NCBI RefSeq assembly: GCF_900128945.1
Contig: NZ_FQUD01000001.1
Span: 62,001-126,000 of the forward strand
Reading direction: 5' to 3'
Source: Chryseobacterium sp. OV279
GTDB taxonomy: Bacteria > Bacteroidota > Bacteroidia > Flavobacteriales > Weeksellaceae
DNA length: 64,000 bases
The position numbers and the translations under genes were made by a program. Of this stretch, positions 52,963 to 61,598 are shown piece by piece (positions within the stretch are counted from its first letter, which is position 1; every line of letters starts with the position of its first letter). The notes beneath the pieces were generated by a model. The model searched no databases, was not told where the DNA came from, and saw only the letters and a list, made by a program, of their open reading frames with translations.

Positions 52963-53745
52963 CTACAAGACTAGTTTTTTTGGAAGATTATGCAGAAGCT
53001 CTGTGTTGATGATTTCTGCACAGATACCCGGTTTTTCCCAGTGTCCGTTGTGTCCGCAGTCCAGGATATAGGATTTTATATTGGTTCTGTCCGGAAGATG
53101 TTTGATCATCATATCTGTTTTTACGGCATTGTCATGTTTTCCTGCTAAAACCAGGATTTTGGCTTCAAGATTTTCCACGATGTGCTTCTTGTCCGTTCTT
53201 TCCACCATGCCTTTTACACAGGCAAGAGCTCCCATATTGTTGGTAGAAAGGGCAGTGGCAAGGGCAATTTCAATTTTCCCTTCCAGAATGTCTCTTTCAT
53301 TGGGATTGAAAAGATTCGGAATGCCGGCTTTGGCGTAATGGGTAAAAGCATCTTTGATGATTCTGTAACTTTTGATCCGCTGCTGTTTTTTCTCCTCATC
53401 ATCAGCAAAATAGGTGGAGAAGAATAACGTAAGGCTTTTAAGGGATTCAGGATATTTTTCTGCGAAGGCCAGTGAGGTATAGCCACCCATGGAATGCCCC
53501 AGCAAATGTACTTTACTTAGTTTTTCATGGTCTAAAACTTTTTTCACTTCATCAGCCATCAGTTCCATGGTGTGAACTTCTGCCAGGATATCAGACTGGC
53601 CATGACCGGGAAGGTCTATTTTCAACAGTGAAAAATGATCGGAAAGATGAGGTTCCATATCACTCCAGATAGAAAGGTTTTCCATAAAGCCGTGAAGCAG
53701 CACCAAAGTTTCTTTCCCGTTTCCTTTTCTTTCAAAATTCAGCAT
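52963..53745 (-). CDS. Alpha/beta hydrolase
   Basis: The 260-aa product from the ATG at 53745 (MLNFERKGNGKETLVLLHGFMENLSIW) is preferred over an in-frame start at 53787 that adds a poorly conserved 14-residue extension. It has an HGF oxyanion region, GHSMGGYTSLAFAE with nucleophile Ser85, and a C-terminal DCGHNGHWEKP with the catalytic His. The substrate is unknown; related proteins are esterases or MhpC/YbfF-like hydrolases. Confidence 0.88.
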   Translation of the reverse strand: MLNFERKGNGKETLVLLHGFMENLSIWSDMEPHLSDHFSLLKIDLPGHGQSDILAEVHTMELMADEVKKVLDHEKLSKVHLLGHSMGGYTSLAFAEKYPESLKSLTLFFSTYFADDEEKKQQRIKSYRIIKDAFTHYAKAGIPNLFNPNERDILEGKIEIALATALSTNNMGALACVKGMVERTDKKHIVENLEAKILVLAGKHDNAVKTDMMIKHLPDRTNIKSYILDCGHNGHWEKPGICAEIINTELLHNLPKKLVL

Positions 53746-53832
53746 GATCTTAAATTTTATAACAGTTAAAAATAGTTCAGCAGACAATATGACTTTCTGA
53801 AACCATTTGTATCTTCAAATGTAAATAAAAAA

Positions 53833-53853
53833 AGAGCATTCTAAAAATGCTCT
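53833..53853 (-). terminator. Rho-independent terminator of exbD
   Basis: A perfect eight-base stem (agagcatt / aatgctct) with a five-base loop is followed on the minus strand by TTTTTTT. It lies just past the exbD stop. Confidence 0.8.
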
Positions 53854-53858
53854 CTGTC

Positions 53859-54377
53859 TTATTGTGTTAATTCAGTATAAACTTTCTTTTCCCAAGGCTT
53901 TATGTCAGTGATGCCGTATCTTTCTTTTTTAGAGATCGCGATATTGTCGAGAATATCTACAAAGTTTTTATAGTTGGCTTCATCTGTTGGTTTTACAATC
54001 ACTGTGAAATTTTCCTGTGCCGGAGCATTTTTGTACGCTTCAGAAATAATCTTAGAGATTTTTACCCCACTAAAGTCTGTTTCTTTCAAATTTCCGGAAT
54101 TAAGATCTTTCTCGTTGCTCTGGTGATAAAATACCCGGTTGTCTTTTCCTAAAATAAAGGTGACCTGATTTTTGTCTTTAATTACTTTATCATTAATAAC
54201 GGAGGGGTCTTTTGCAGGTAGTCCCAGATCCATTACATTAGGTTTTGTAAAATTGGTAGTGAACATAAAGAAGGTGATCAGTAGGAATCCCAGATCTACC
54301 ATTGGGGTCATATCCACGCGGATTAATTTTTTCTTTTGCTTGCCGCCCTGCTTTTCTTGTGCAATTACTTCAGCCAT
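53859..54377 (-). CDS. exbD: ExbD/TolR-family biopolymer transporter
   Basis: The 172-aa protein has a basic cytoplasmic N-terminus, one membrane helix at about 28-45, and the hallmark VDMTPMVDLGFLLITFF with proton-channel Asp28, then a periplasmic domain. ExbD works with ExbB to power outer-membrane transport through TonB. No exbB or second exbD is adjacent, so this is an isolated copy; its partner must lie elsewhere. It lies alone between terminators. Confidence 0.85.
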   Translation of the reverse strand: MAEVIAQEKQGGKQKKKLIRVDMTPMVDLGFLLITFFMFTTNFTKPNVMDLGLPAKDPSVINDKVIKDKNQVTFILGKDNRVFYHQSNEKDLNSGNLKETDFSGVKISKIISEAYKNAPAQENFTVIVKPTDEANYKNFVDILDNIAISKKERYGITDIKPWEKKVYTELTQ

Positions 54378-54573
54378 AATTCATAATTTTAAATGTTAAA
54401 CGGTACTTGATGAAGCGTCTAGAATTCATCGTGATTTGCAGGAATCGATTCAAAGTCTGTGCCTAAATTTCTTAAATGATATAAAAAATCGAAAATCAAT
54501 TATAATTTAACATTAAATACATTGATGAATGTTTGAATTCATAATATTTTATGATACTTTATAGCTTTGTTTA

Positions 54574-56124
54574 TTATTTATTGATGATTAGTTTATCTGA
54601 TAAAACGATTTTTCCCTGATGCTGAACCTGAATTAGATACACGCCATTAGTAAATTGAGAAACTGGGATGCTGATCTTTTTCTCCTTGTATTTTTGGGTG
54701 AAAAGATTTCTTCCCGACATATCGGTAATATGCACAACCGTTTCTGCAGGAAGATGATCCAGATGAATAATATCTTTTGCCGGATTAGGATAGATAATGG
54801 GCTTATTAATAAGTTGAGTTTCTCCAGTGTTTAATTGAGTGGAGCTTAATTTGACGATCCAGGCATCACTGTTTCCGTGGTAACCCGTAATGTTTCCGTC
54901 TGCAGAAAAAATCATACCTGCGATTATATATCCGCCATCAGCTGTCTGCTGAATGGAATAGGCTTCATCAAAATCACTTCCACCCAATGGTTTCTGCCAT
55001 TGTATGTTTCCTGCCGCATCTAATTTGACGATCCAGCAATCGAAACTTCCATGATTTCCTGTAATATGACCGTCTAAAGAACCAGTTGCCCCGGCGACGA
55101 TATATCCTCCGTCTGAAGTTTGTTGGGTAGAATAGGGGTGATCTTCACCGCTGCCCCCAAAATATCTTTGCCATAATGTATTTCCATTAGAATCTAATTT
55201 TGCCACACAATAATTAGATGTTCCAAACATTAGCGGTATTTCAGAGTTTGTAGAATTAGACATGCCGGCAACAATATATCCTCCATCTGATGTTTGCTGG
55301 ATAGACTGTGCAGTATCAGCAAGATTACCTATCAATGATTTCTCCCATTGTATCGTTCCTGAGGCATCTAATTTTACGATCCAAAAATCTCCGTTTCCAT
55401 AATTTATACTCATGTCTCCATTAGTAGAACTACCTGTACCTGCTATAATATATCCTCCGTCAGAAGTTTGTTGGATTGAATTTGCTCCTTCATAAGAGGT
55501 TCCACCCAGTGACTTCTGCCATTGCATAGTTCCTGAGGCGTCTAATTTTATAATCCAGTAATCGGAAATTCCATGATTTCCTATAACATCTCCGTTGGTA
55601 GAATAAGATTCACCGGCAACGATATAACCGCCGTCGGTAGTTTGCCGGACACAATTGGCCATATCCTGATTACTTCCGCCTAATGATTTTTGCCATTGCA
55701 GAGTTCCTGAAGCATCTAATTTCACGATCCAGTAATCAAAATTTCCATGATTTCCTGTCACATCTCCGTCGTTAGAATTAGACTCTCCCGCAATAATATA
55801 TCCTCCGTCAGAGGTTTGCTGAATAAAATTGGCGCTGTCATTAGAACTTCCGCCCAGTGATTTTTGCCATTGTATACTTCCCGATGCATCCAGTTTTACA
55901 ATCCAGTAATCAGAATCTCCATGATTTCCCGTCACATCTCCGTCGGTAGAATTAGACTCCCCGGCAACGATATAACCTCCATCAGAAGTTTGCTGTACAG
56001 ATTTTGCTATATCTCCGGCACTTCCTCCCAATGATTTCTGCCACTGTATAGCAGGTGCGGTTTGTGCCTGGAGAACGGAATATATGATAAGAAAAAGTAA
56101 AGCAGTAAATTTAAAATATTTCAT
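54574..56124 (-). CDS. T9SS type A secreted protein with seven 58-residue beta-propeller-type repeats
   Basis: This 516-aa protein has a signal peptide (MKYFKFTALLFLIIYSVLQAQ). Seven repeats of about 58 residues occupy about 25-430, each starting with IQWQKSLGGS-like and containing AxSIQQTSDGGYIVAGxSNSxDGDxTGNHGxxDxWIVKLD. A type A sorting domain follows at about 440-516 (KPIIYPNPAKDIIHLDHL, VVHITDMSGRNLFTQKY, FTNGVYLIQV, DKLIINK). The repeats suggest a beta-propeller of PQQ/delta-60 type, and the near-identity of neighbouring repeats at DNA level points to recent expansion. The ligand is unknown. Confidence 0.85.
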   Translation of the reverse strand: MKYFKFTALLFLIIYSVLQAQTAPAIQWQKSLGGSAGDIAKSVQQTSDGGYIVAGESNSTDGDVTGNHGDSDYWIVKLDASGSIQWQKSLGGSSNDSANFIQQTSDGGYIIAGESNSNDGDVTGNHGNFDYWIVKLDASGTLQWQKSLGGSNQDMANCVRQTTDGGYIVAGESYSTNGDVIGNHGISDYWIIKLDASGTMQWQKSLGGTSYEGANSIQQTSDGGYIIAGTGSSTNGDMSINYGNGDFWIVKLDASGTIQWEKSLIGNLADTAQSIQQTSDGGYIVAGMSNSTNSEIPLMFGTSNYCVAKLDSNGNTLWQRYFGGSGEDHPYSTQQTSDGGYIVAGATGSLDGHITGNHGSFDCWIVKLDAAGNIQWQKPLGGSDFDEAYSIQQTADGGYIIAGMIFSADGNITGYHGNSDAWIVKLSSTQLNTGETQLINKPIIYPNPAKDIIHLDHLPAETVVHITDMSGRNLFTQKYKEKKISIPVSQFTNGVYLIQVQHQGKIVLSDKLIINK

Positions 56125-56227
56125 ATATGATTGTAATTGAGTGACTCAGGGTGTAATTTAATAAAAAAAAAGAATTGTTCTTAAATCAATTAGTAAGTGT
56201 TGATATTCTTCTAGTAAGTGTAAGAAA

Positions 56228-56259
56228 AAAGCCTTACCAAAATAAATTGATAAGGCTTT
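56228..56259 (-). terminator. Rho-independent terminator of tilS-dsbD
   Basis: A nine-base stem (aaagcctta / taaggcttt) with a 14-base loop is followed on the minus strand by TTTTTTC. It lies 19 bases past the dsbD stop. Confidence 0.72.
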
Positions 56260-56277
56260 ATGATATTTAGATTAATC

Positions 56278-58344
56278 TTACTTCGTTGTTTTATAATAAT
56301 TAACTCCGCATTCTAAGAATTTTTTAAAATCCTGTTTCGGCATATATCCGGAAACCGGTGTATTGATTACTTTTCCGTCCGGTGTGATCAGAACGTAGTG
56401 CGGCTGGGAATTGTTGTTGAAATTTACCTGCTGGAATAAGCTCCATCGGTCACCAATCGTTTTTACCTTTTTGATCTGTCCGTCACCAAGATCGATTTTG
56501 GTTTTCTGATCTTCCGGAAGCTCTTCCTTGTCATCTACATATAAGGAAGCCAGTACCACATCATTCTGAAGGATCGGTAAGATATCCGGCTCGCTCCAGA
56601 CGAATTCCTCCATCTTTCTGCAGTTTTCACAGCCGTAGCCTGTAAAGTCGATGAGGATTGGTTTGTTTTCCTTTTTAGCAAGTTCAATGGCTTTAAAGAA
56701 ATCATGTTCAGGATGCATTCCGAGGATACCGTCTTTTTCATCATGGAAATAGCTTACGTTCAACGGAGGCAAAATACCGCTTAACAGTTGAAGTTTTGGA
56801 CGCTCAGAAGGAATTAATCCCTGGATCAGATAAATCACAAAACCAACTCCCAATGCTCCCAATATCTTTCTCGTAATAGAAATCTTAGGTTTTTTATCAT
56901 CGTGCGGGAATCTTATAATTCCGAATAAGTATAAGGCCAGCCCTAATGCAACAACGATCCATATAGCAATGAAAAGTTCTCTTTTCAACAGGAATGTCTT
57001 AGATACCAGGTCAGCTTTAGATAAGAATTTTAAAGCTAAAGCCAGTTCTACAAATCCAAGAACCACTTTTACGGTATTCATCCATCCTCCTGATTTTGGA
57101 AGACTCTTTAAAGCTTGCGGGAATAAAGCCAGCAAACCGAATACGATAGCCCATGCCAGTCCAAACCCTGCCAAAGCAAAGGTAAGCAGCATCGGAACAT
57201 TGGAAGATCCTGTTACCGCACTTCCTAATAAACCGCCAAGAATAGGACCGGTACAAGAGAAAGAAACAATAACCAGTGTTAATGCCATGAAGAAAATACC
57301 CACAAGTCCGCCAGCCTCTTCAGCTTTTGAAGATTTGTTGGCGATAGAACTTGGCAGCGTAATGTCATAGTATCCGAAGAAACTTCCTGCAAAGAAAATG
57401 AATATGATAAAGAAGGCGATATTCAGCCAGACACTGGTAGAAATTTCATTGAAAATATTCCCTGCAATTCCATCAATCAGGTGGAATGGAACACTTAATA
57501 ATACGAAGATTAAAAGAATGAAAAATCCATAGATCAGTGCATCTCTTTTACCTTTTGCTTTGTTGCTGCTTCCTTTTGTAAAGAAAGAAACCGTAAGCGG
57601 AATCATCGGGAAAACACATGGAGTCAGTAAGGCAATTAAACCTCCTGCAAATCCTAAGAATAAATAAGTCCAGTAGTTTTCGTCAACTTTCGTAGAAGCA
57701 GTTCCACAATCCGTTAAAGGCTTCTGGAAATCAATGGTCGCTATTTTTAGCTGCTTAGGATCTAATTGTGAAGTTTGGGTCACCGTTACTTCTCCTTTTG
57801 CAGGCGTTGCAACGACAGTTTCTATTGTTTTTGCTGAATCTTTTGTGGCTTCTGTTTTTTCCTCTGCGGTTTCTTCAACAGCTCCTTTCGGGGTTACTTT
57901 TTGATTGAATTCTAAAGTATTCGGCGCAAGACACACTCTGTCATCACACGTCTGATACGTAATTTCAGAAGTCACATCACCCGGTTTTGTAGGGTCTTTT
58001 AATTTAAATTTCTGTTTGAAACCGGCCGAGTTGGAATAAAAAACAATTGTTCCGCCAAAAGCTTCCGAAAATTCCTCATGCTTTTTACCGACCTCAGTAA
58101 ACTTTCCGATCAGCTCAATATTCTTCCCTGAAACTTTATATTCAGTAGGAATTCCCGTATCTTCAGGAAGGTCTTTGGAATAAATATGCCAGCCGCTTTC
58201 CATCGTAGCGTTCAGAACAGCTTCATATTGATTGTTCCCCAAATCGTTGATGGTGAACTTAAATTTTACAGGATTCTTGATCTGTGCATTAATTCCTGCC
58301 GCTAAAAAGAGCAGCACTACTAAAAACCAGTTTCTAAATTTCAT
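56278..58344 (-). CDS. dsbD: Thiol:disulfide interchange protein DsbD
   Basis: DsbD passes reducing power from cytoplasmic thioredoxin across the inner membrane to periplasmic thiol proteins. The 688-aa product has a signal peptide (1-20), an N-terminal DsbD-alpha-like domain with Cys133 and Cys138 (QTCDDRVCLA), an eight-or-so helix core with LTPCVFPMIPLTVSFF and SFSCTGPILGGLLG (the membrane cysteine pair), and a C-terminal thioredoxin domain with the CENC motif (Cys572 and Cys575). Its start overlaps the tilS stop by four bases. Confidence 0.92.
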   Translation of the reverse strand: MKFRNWFLVVLLFLAAGINAQIKNPVKFKFTINDLGNNQYEAVLNATMESGWHIYSKDLPEDTGIPTEYKVSGKNIELIGKFTEVGKKHEEFSEAFGGTIVFYSNSAGFKQKFKLKDPTKPGDVTSEITYQTCDDRVCLAPNTLEFNQKVTPKGAVEETAEEKTEATKDSAKTIETVVATPAKGEVTVTQTSQLDPKQLKIATIDFQKPLTDCGTASTKVDENYWTYLFLGFAGGLIALLTPCVFPMIPLTVSFFTKGSSNKAKGKRDALIYGFFILLIFVLLSVPFHLIDGIAGNIFNEISTSVWLNIAFFIIFIFFAGSFFGYYDITLPSSIANKSSKAEEAGGLVGIFFMALTLVIVSFSCTGPILGGLLGSAVTGSSNVPMLLTFALAGFGLAWAIVFGLLALFPQALKSLPKSGGWMNTVKVVLGFVELALALKFLSKADLVSKTFLLKRELFIAIWIVVALGLALYLFGIIRFPHDDKKPKISITRKILGALGVGFVIYLIQGLIPSERPKLQLLSGILPPLNVSYFHDEKDGILGMHPEHDFFKAIELAKKENKPILIDFTGYGCENCRKMEEFVWSEPDILPILQNDVVLASLYVDDKEELPEDQKTKIDLGDGQIKKVKTIGDRWSLFQQVNFNNNSQPHYVLITPDGKVINTPVSGYMPKQDFKKFLECGVNYYKTTK

Positions 58345-59660
58345 TTTTTCTTTTCATTAAAAATTTTGAGAATACTTTTCGTTTTCTCATCCTTTGCGTA
58401 TCGTCTGTCCTGCCTTAGTGGTATGATTCCGAGCACGGAATTATTACCATCACACAGGAGCCAAATTTTTTGCCTCGCTAAAATAGATAATTTTTCGTCC
58501 CTAAAAAATTTAGAAACTTTCTTTTTTCCTGAAAAGCCGACCGGATAAAATTCGTCGCCATCCTGTTGTTTTCTTAAACGCAGTGGAAATTGTAGTTTCC
58601 CGGCATCGAAATCCCATTCAAAACAATTATTGATTCCATCAATAGTGTCAATCATGTTTTCAAGGTTGATGCTGTTCAGTTTTCCAGAAAAATCAAAACT
58701 TTCGATCAAATGGAGATCGTCTTTTGTTTCAGCCTTCTTATTTTTATCTACGAGAATTAATTCATTCCGGTTGATAATTAATTGATACTCTTTTGAAAAA
58801 AAAGAGCTTCCGTTTTCTGCCGTAAATATTTTTGGAATTTCTTCCTCCTGATTGAATCCATATTTCTTTAAGATCTCAAACTGGACGAAACTGCTTTCCT
58901 GATGCAGCTTTTCTTTTGATAAGATTTTATGCTCAGGGTTAAATACCGTAAGTTTATTTTCAATTTCTTCCATCTGTTTCAGCACAAAATTTTTGGTTTG
59001 ATTCAGATACAAAGAGCTTCTTTGGAAGTTTTCCAGAAAGTGGTCATTCGTTTCTAAAAGCAGAGGAACTATTTCATTTCTGATCTTATTTCTAAGATAG
59101 TCACTCTTTTTATTGGAAAGGTCTTCCCGGAAATCAATCCCGTTTTCTTCAGCATATTCATAAATTTCTTTTTTTGAAAAATTAAGAAGCGGGCGGAGCG
59201 TATGATTGCTGTCTGCAGGAATTCCACTCAGTCCGTCAATTCCTGAAGCTTTGGAAAGATTAATGATAAAAGTCTCCAGCTGATCGTTCAGATGATGGGC
59301 AGTCACCAGAAATTCCAGCTCTTCCTGATTCTGAATTTCCCTGAAAAAACGGTAACGAAGTTCTCTTGCCCAAAGCTGAATAGAATTTTCCGGTTTTTTA
59401 TCTTTTTCCGAAACCTCGTACAGGTGAAACGGAATATGATTTTTCTCACAAAAATCCTGAACTGTTTTCTGATCCAGATCCGAATCTTCACCACGGAGTT
59501 TGTAATTGATATGGGCAATCTGGTAAACAAGCCCTAAACCCTGAAATAGAGAGGCCAGAACCATAGAGTCGGCACCGCCGCTCACGGCCAGAAGATAGCG
59601 GTGATTTTCCGGATTTCGGACAAGGTTTTCAAGCTGGTTTTTAAAACTGATTTTTTCCAA
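58341..59660 (-). CDS. tilS: tRNA(Ile)-lysidine synthase
   Basis: TilS attaches lysine to C34 of tRNA(Ile)(CAU) so that it reads AUA. The 439-aa product has the PP-loop SGGADS at residues 27-32, HHLNDQLETFIINLSKASGIDGLSGIP, and DLSNKKSDYLRNKIRNEIVPLL, with a C-terminal TilS substrate-binding domain (FPLRLRKQQDGDEFYPVGFSGKKKVSKFFRDEK). It is coupled to dsbD. Confidence 0.95.
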   Translation of the reverse strand: MEKISFKNQLENLVRNPENHRYLLAVSGGADSMVLASLFQGLGLVYQIAHINYKLRGEDSDLDQKTVQDFCEKNHIPFHLYEVSEKDKKPENSIQLWARELRYRFFREIQNQEELEFLVTAHHLNDQLETFIINLSKASGIDGLSGIPADSNHTLRPLLNFSKKEIYEYAEENGIDFREDLSNKKSDYLRNKIRNEIVPLLLETNDHFLENFQRSSLYLNQTKNFVLKQMEEIENKLTVFNPEHKILSKEKLHQESSFVQFEILKKYGFNQEEEIPKIFTAENGSSFFSKEYQLIINRNELILVDKNKKAETKDDLHLIESFDFSGKLNSINLENMIDTIDGINNCFEWDFDAGKLQFPLRLRKQQDGDEFYPVGFSGKKKVSKFFRDEKLSILARQKIWLLCDGNNSVLGIIPLRQDRRYAKDEKTKSILKIFNEKKK

Positions 59661-59720
59661 AACGTTTGCTGAGAATTTCGTTCGTACAAAGATAATGCAT
59701 ATAGTTCAATTGAATTTTCC

Positions 59721-59728
59721 TAACTTTG
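59721..59728 (+). promoter_or_regulatory. -7 promoter element TAACTTTG of the OmpA-family gene
   Basis: A TAnnTTTG match 23 bases upstream of the ATG at 59751. A minus-strand TATCTTTG at 59687-59694 faces tilS in the same divergent spacer. Confidence 0.45.
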
Positions 59729-59750
59729 ATTCGTCTAAAAATGATTACGT

Positions 59751-60584
59751 ATGAAGATTTTTAAAATTTTAGCAGTTTCTGCAATGGCGTTGGGATTGAC
59801 CTCTTGTGTCTCCAAAAAGCAGTACGATGCGTTAAGTTCAAACTATAAGCAGTGTATTGAAAATATTGGCGAAAGACAAAGAGAGATCCAGGATTTAAAG
59901 TCTCAGAATTCTGCATTGTCAGGGGAAAATAATCTTTTAAAAAGCCAGCATGATGCTTTGAAATCATCTTTGGATGCCTGTCTTTCAAATACGGGTAAAA
60001 GCTCAGCGAATATTGATAAGCTGGTTGGGGAAATCAATGCTTCCAACTCTTATATCAAACAGCTGATTTCAAACAATGCGAAAAATGACAGTCTGAATCT
60101 GGCATTGTCTAACAAGCTTAAAAGATCTCTTGATAATGTAGCGGATGATGACGTACAGATAAAAGTATTGAAAGGAGTGGTAATGATCTCTCTTTCTGAT
60201 AAAATGCTTTACAAGACAGGAGATTACAACATTCAGCCTACAGCTCAGGAAGTATTGGGTAAAGTGGCTAAAGTGATCAATGATTACGATAAATATTCTG
60301 TCCTGATCGAAGGAAATACAGATAACGCACCTTTAAACTCTCCTAACTTACCGAGAGACAACTGGGATCTTTCTGCATTGAGAGGTACAGCAATTGCGAA
60401 GGTTCTTCAGACACAGTTCGGGGTAGATCCTGCAAGAATCACAGCAGGTGGACGTTCTGAATACAACCCTAAAGCAACGAATATGAGTGTTTCCGGAAGA
60501 GCGGAAAACAGAAGAACGGAAATCATCATCATGCCTAAGCTGGATGAGTTCATGAAATTAATGGATATTGCTCCTAAAAAGTAA
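59751..60584 (+). CDS. OmpA-family outer-membrane lipoprotein
   Basis: The 277-aa product has a lipoprotein signal with lipobox GLTSC (Cys19). A predicted coiled coil (about 22-120, heptad-rich NIGERQREIQDLKSQNSALSGENNLLKSQ) is followed by a C-terminal OmpA domain at about 150-265 (LLIEGNTDNAPL, DLSALRGTAIAKVL, ITAGGRSEYNPKATN, NRRTEIIIMP), which would bind peptidoglycan. The role is likely cell-envelope tethering. A bidirectional terminator follows. Confidence 0.9.
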   Translation: MKIFKILAVSAMALGLTSCVSKKQYDALSSNYKQCIENIGERQREIQDLKSQNSALSGENNLLKSQHDALKSSLDACLSNTGKSSANIDKLVGEINASNSYIKQLISNNAKNDSLNLALSNKLKRSLDNVADDDVQIKVLKGVVMISLSDKMLYKTGDYNIQPTAQEVLGKVAKVINDYDKYSVLIEGNTDNAPLNSPNLPRDNWDLSALRGTAIAKVLQTQFGVDPARITAGGRSEYNPKATNMSVSGRAENRRTEIIIMPKLDEFMKLMDIAPKK

Positions 60585-60604
60585 TTGAAACCCAACATAC
60601 CCAT

Positions 60605-60640
60605 AAAAATAAATCCCGAAGCAATTCGGGATTTATTTTT
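60605..60640. terminator. Terminator of the OmpA-family gene
   Basis: A perfect 16-base stem (aaaaataaatcccgaa / ttcgggatttattttt) with a four-base loop. It can act on both strands. Confidence 0.85.
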
Positions 60641-61135
60641 TTAATCAAATTAATTCTTCTTTTTTCAATAATGAAATAATCCGTTGAAAAAATGAATTGG
60701 ATATTTGTGTCTTAGTTTTTTTTCGCGAAGAATCCGCTCTGCCTATTGGCCCAGCGGTCTTCTGATTCTCAGTGTTAGTTAGTTTTTCCCCTACATTCAT
60801 TTCCTTTTTTTCTTAGTGTTTTTACCCCTTGTTCTCTGCAAATGTATAACTATGTCCGACACAAACATATCCGTATTTTCCCGGTATTTTACATCGTGGT
60901 TTTCCCGGAACAATGAATTGGCAGATAATCAGTGTTTTCCTTTGCAGAGGAAAAGGCAGCTGTTAATGCGTTCTTTCATTCAGTATCTTCTGTTGATTTA
61001 ATAAGTGATGAGTAGTTTTTTATTAATTCTGTTATTTATTTTAAAAGAATGTTTATATTTAAATCTCCATAAAGAGAAATAACAGAGATATCCGAAAATC
61101 TTAAAGAGTAGGAAATTAATACTAAACTAAAAAAT
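60641..61135. other. Long upstream region of the six-cysteine peptide gene
   Basis: No convincing gene is seen. The best frame is 51 codons on the minus strand (60645-60800, beginning MNVGEKLTNTENQK) with no recognisable similarity, so it is left uncalled. Near the peptide gene, 61054-61061 reads TATATTTA, which is one base away from a TAnnTTTG box. The rest shows no other signal. Confidence 0.35.
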
Positions 61136-61288
61136 ATGAAAAATTTAAAAAAAATGTCAAGAGGACAAATGAAAGAAGTACAGGGAGCAATTAGAGATTG
61201 TAACCCACAAATCATTTGTCGTGTCACCAGAGACTGTTGCCCGGGTTGGGTATGTGGTTCGCCAGGTGAGTACTGTATAGCTTTGTAA
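61136..61288 (+). CDS. Six-cysteine, double-glycine-leader peptide with inhibitor-cystine-knot spacing
   Basis: This 50-residue gene begins MKNLKKMSRGQMKEVQGA, the leader style of short Chryseobacterium bacteriocin-like peptides, with Gly17-Ala18 at the place of the GG/GA processing site. The remaining 32 residues hold six cysteines at 22, 28, 34, 35, 40 and 47, spaced C-X5-C-X5-CC-X4-C-X6-C, as in inhibitor cystine knot (knottin) peptides such as omega-conotoxins. The core has only one Thr and one Ser, which argues against a lanthipeptide, and its net charge is about zero. No peptidase/ABC exporter or modifying gene is adjacent. A terminator follows 21 bases later, so it is its own transcript. 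Whether it is an antimicrobial, signal or inhibitor is unknown. Confidence 0.8.
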   Translation: MKNLKKMSRGQMKEVQGAIRDCNPQIICRVTRDCCPGWVCGSPGEYCIAL

Positions 61289-61308
61289 TAAATAAGCAGA
61301 TATATCTG

Positions 61309-61338
61309 AAAAGGAGGGGAATTTATTTCTCTCCTTTT
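61309..61338 (+). terminator. Rho-independent terminator of the peptide gene
   Basis: An eight-base stem (aaaaggag / ctcctttt) with a 14-base loop is followed by a T-rich tail on the plus strand. Confidence 0.65.
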
Positions 61339-61598
61339 TCTTTATTTCTCTCGCAGATGATACAGACAGAGCAGATTAACAAAAATAATAATCTGCATAA
61401 TCTAATTAATCTGCGTGAATGTTTTAATCAATATATCCATTTCCTTCATCAAAATCAATGAAATTGATTCCCTTCTTTGCATTTTTAAAAGTATACGGCA
61501 TTATAATCGAACTTTGCGTGGAAAAAACTGATCTGCACTACAAGTTTTACACATGATCCGAATTTTAAAATGATTAAATTTGTTTAAATTAAAATTGT
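61339..61598. other. Spacer with inverted GCAGATTA words
   Basis: At about 61352-61414 the words cgcagat, gcagatta, aatctgc and aatctgcg form an inverted-repeat element (left ends at 61352 and 61371, right ends near 61396 and 61414). The remaining part up to 61598 is AT-rich; TAAATTTG at 61575-61582 is a possible -7 box for the following methyltransferase. Confidence 0.45.
61575..61582 (+). promoter_or_regulatory. -7 promoter element TAAATTTG of the O-methyltransferase gene
   Basis: A TAnnTTTG match 17 bases upstream of the ATG at 61599. No clear -33 box was seen. Confidence 0.4.

Noticed and set aside
60645..60800. A 51-codon minus-strand frame (MNVGEKLTNTENQK...) upstream of the peptide gene
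   Set aside because: No similarity is recognised, and frames of this length occur by chance in AT-rich spacers. It has an AGGAAA before the ATG and a terminator after it, so it might deserve a look if transcripts are found.
60816..61001. A 61-codon plus-strand frame in the spacer before the peptide gene
   Set aside because: No good start context, no family, and poor composition. It is probably chance.
56278..61288. A functional link between dsbD and the six-cysteine peptide
   Set aside because: They lie about 3 kb apart in different transcription units with tilS and the OmpA-family gene between them. Disulfide handling of the peptide by DsbD is only speculation.
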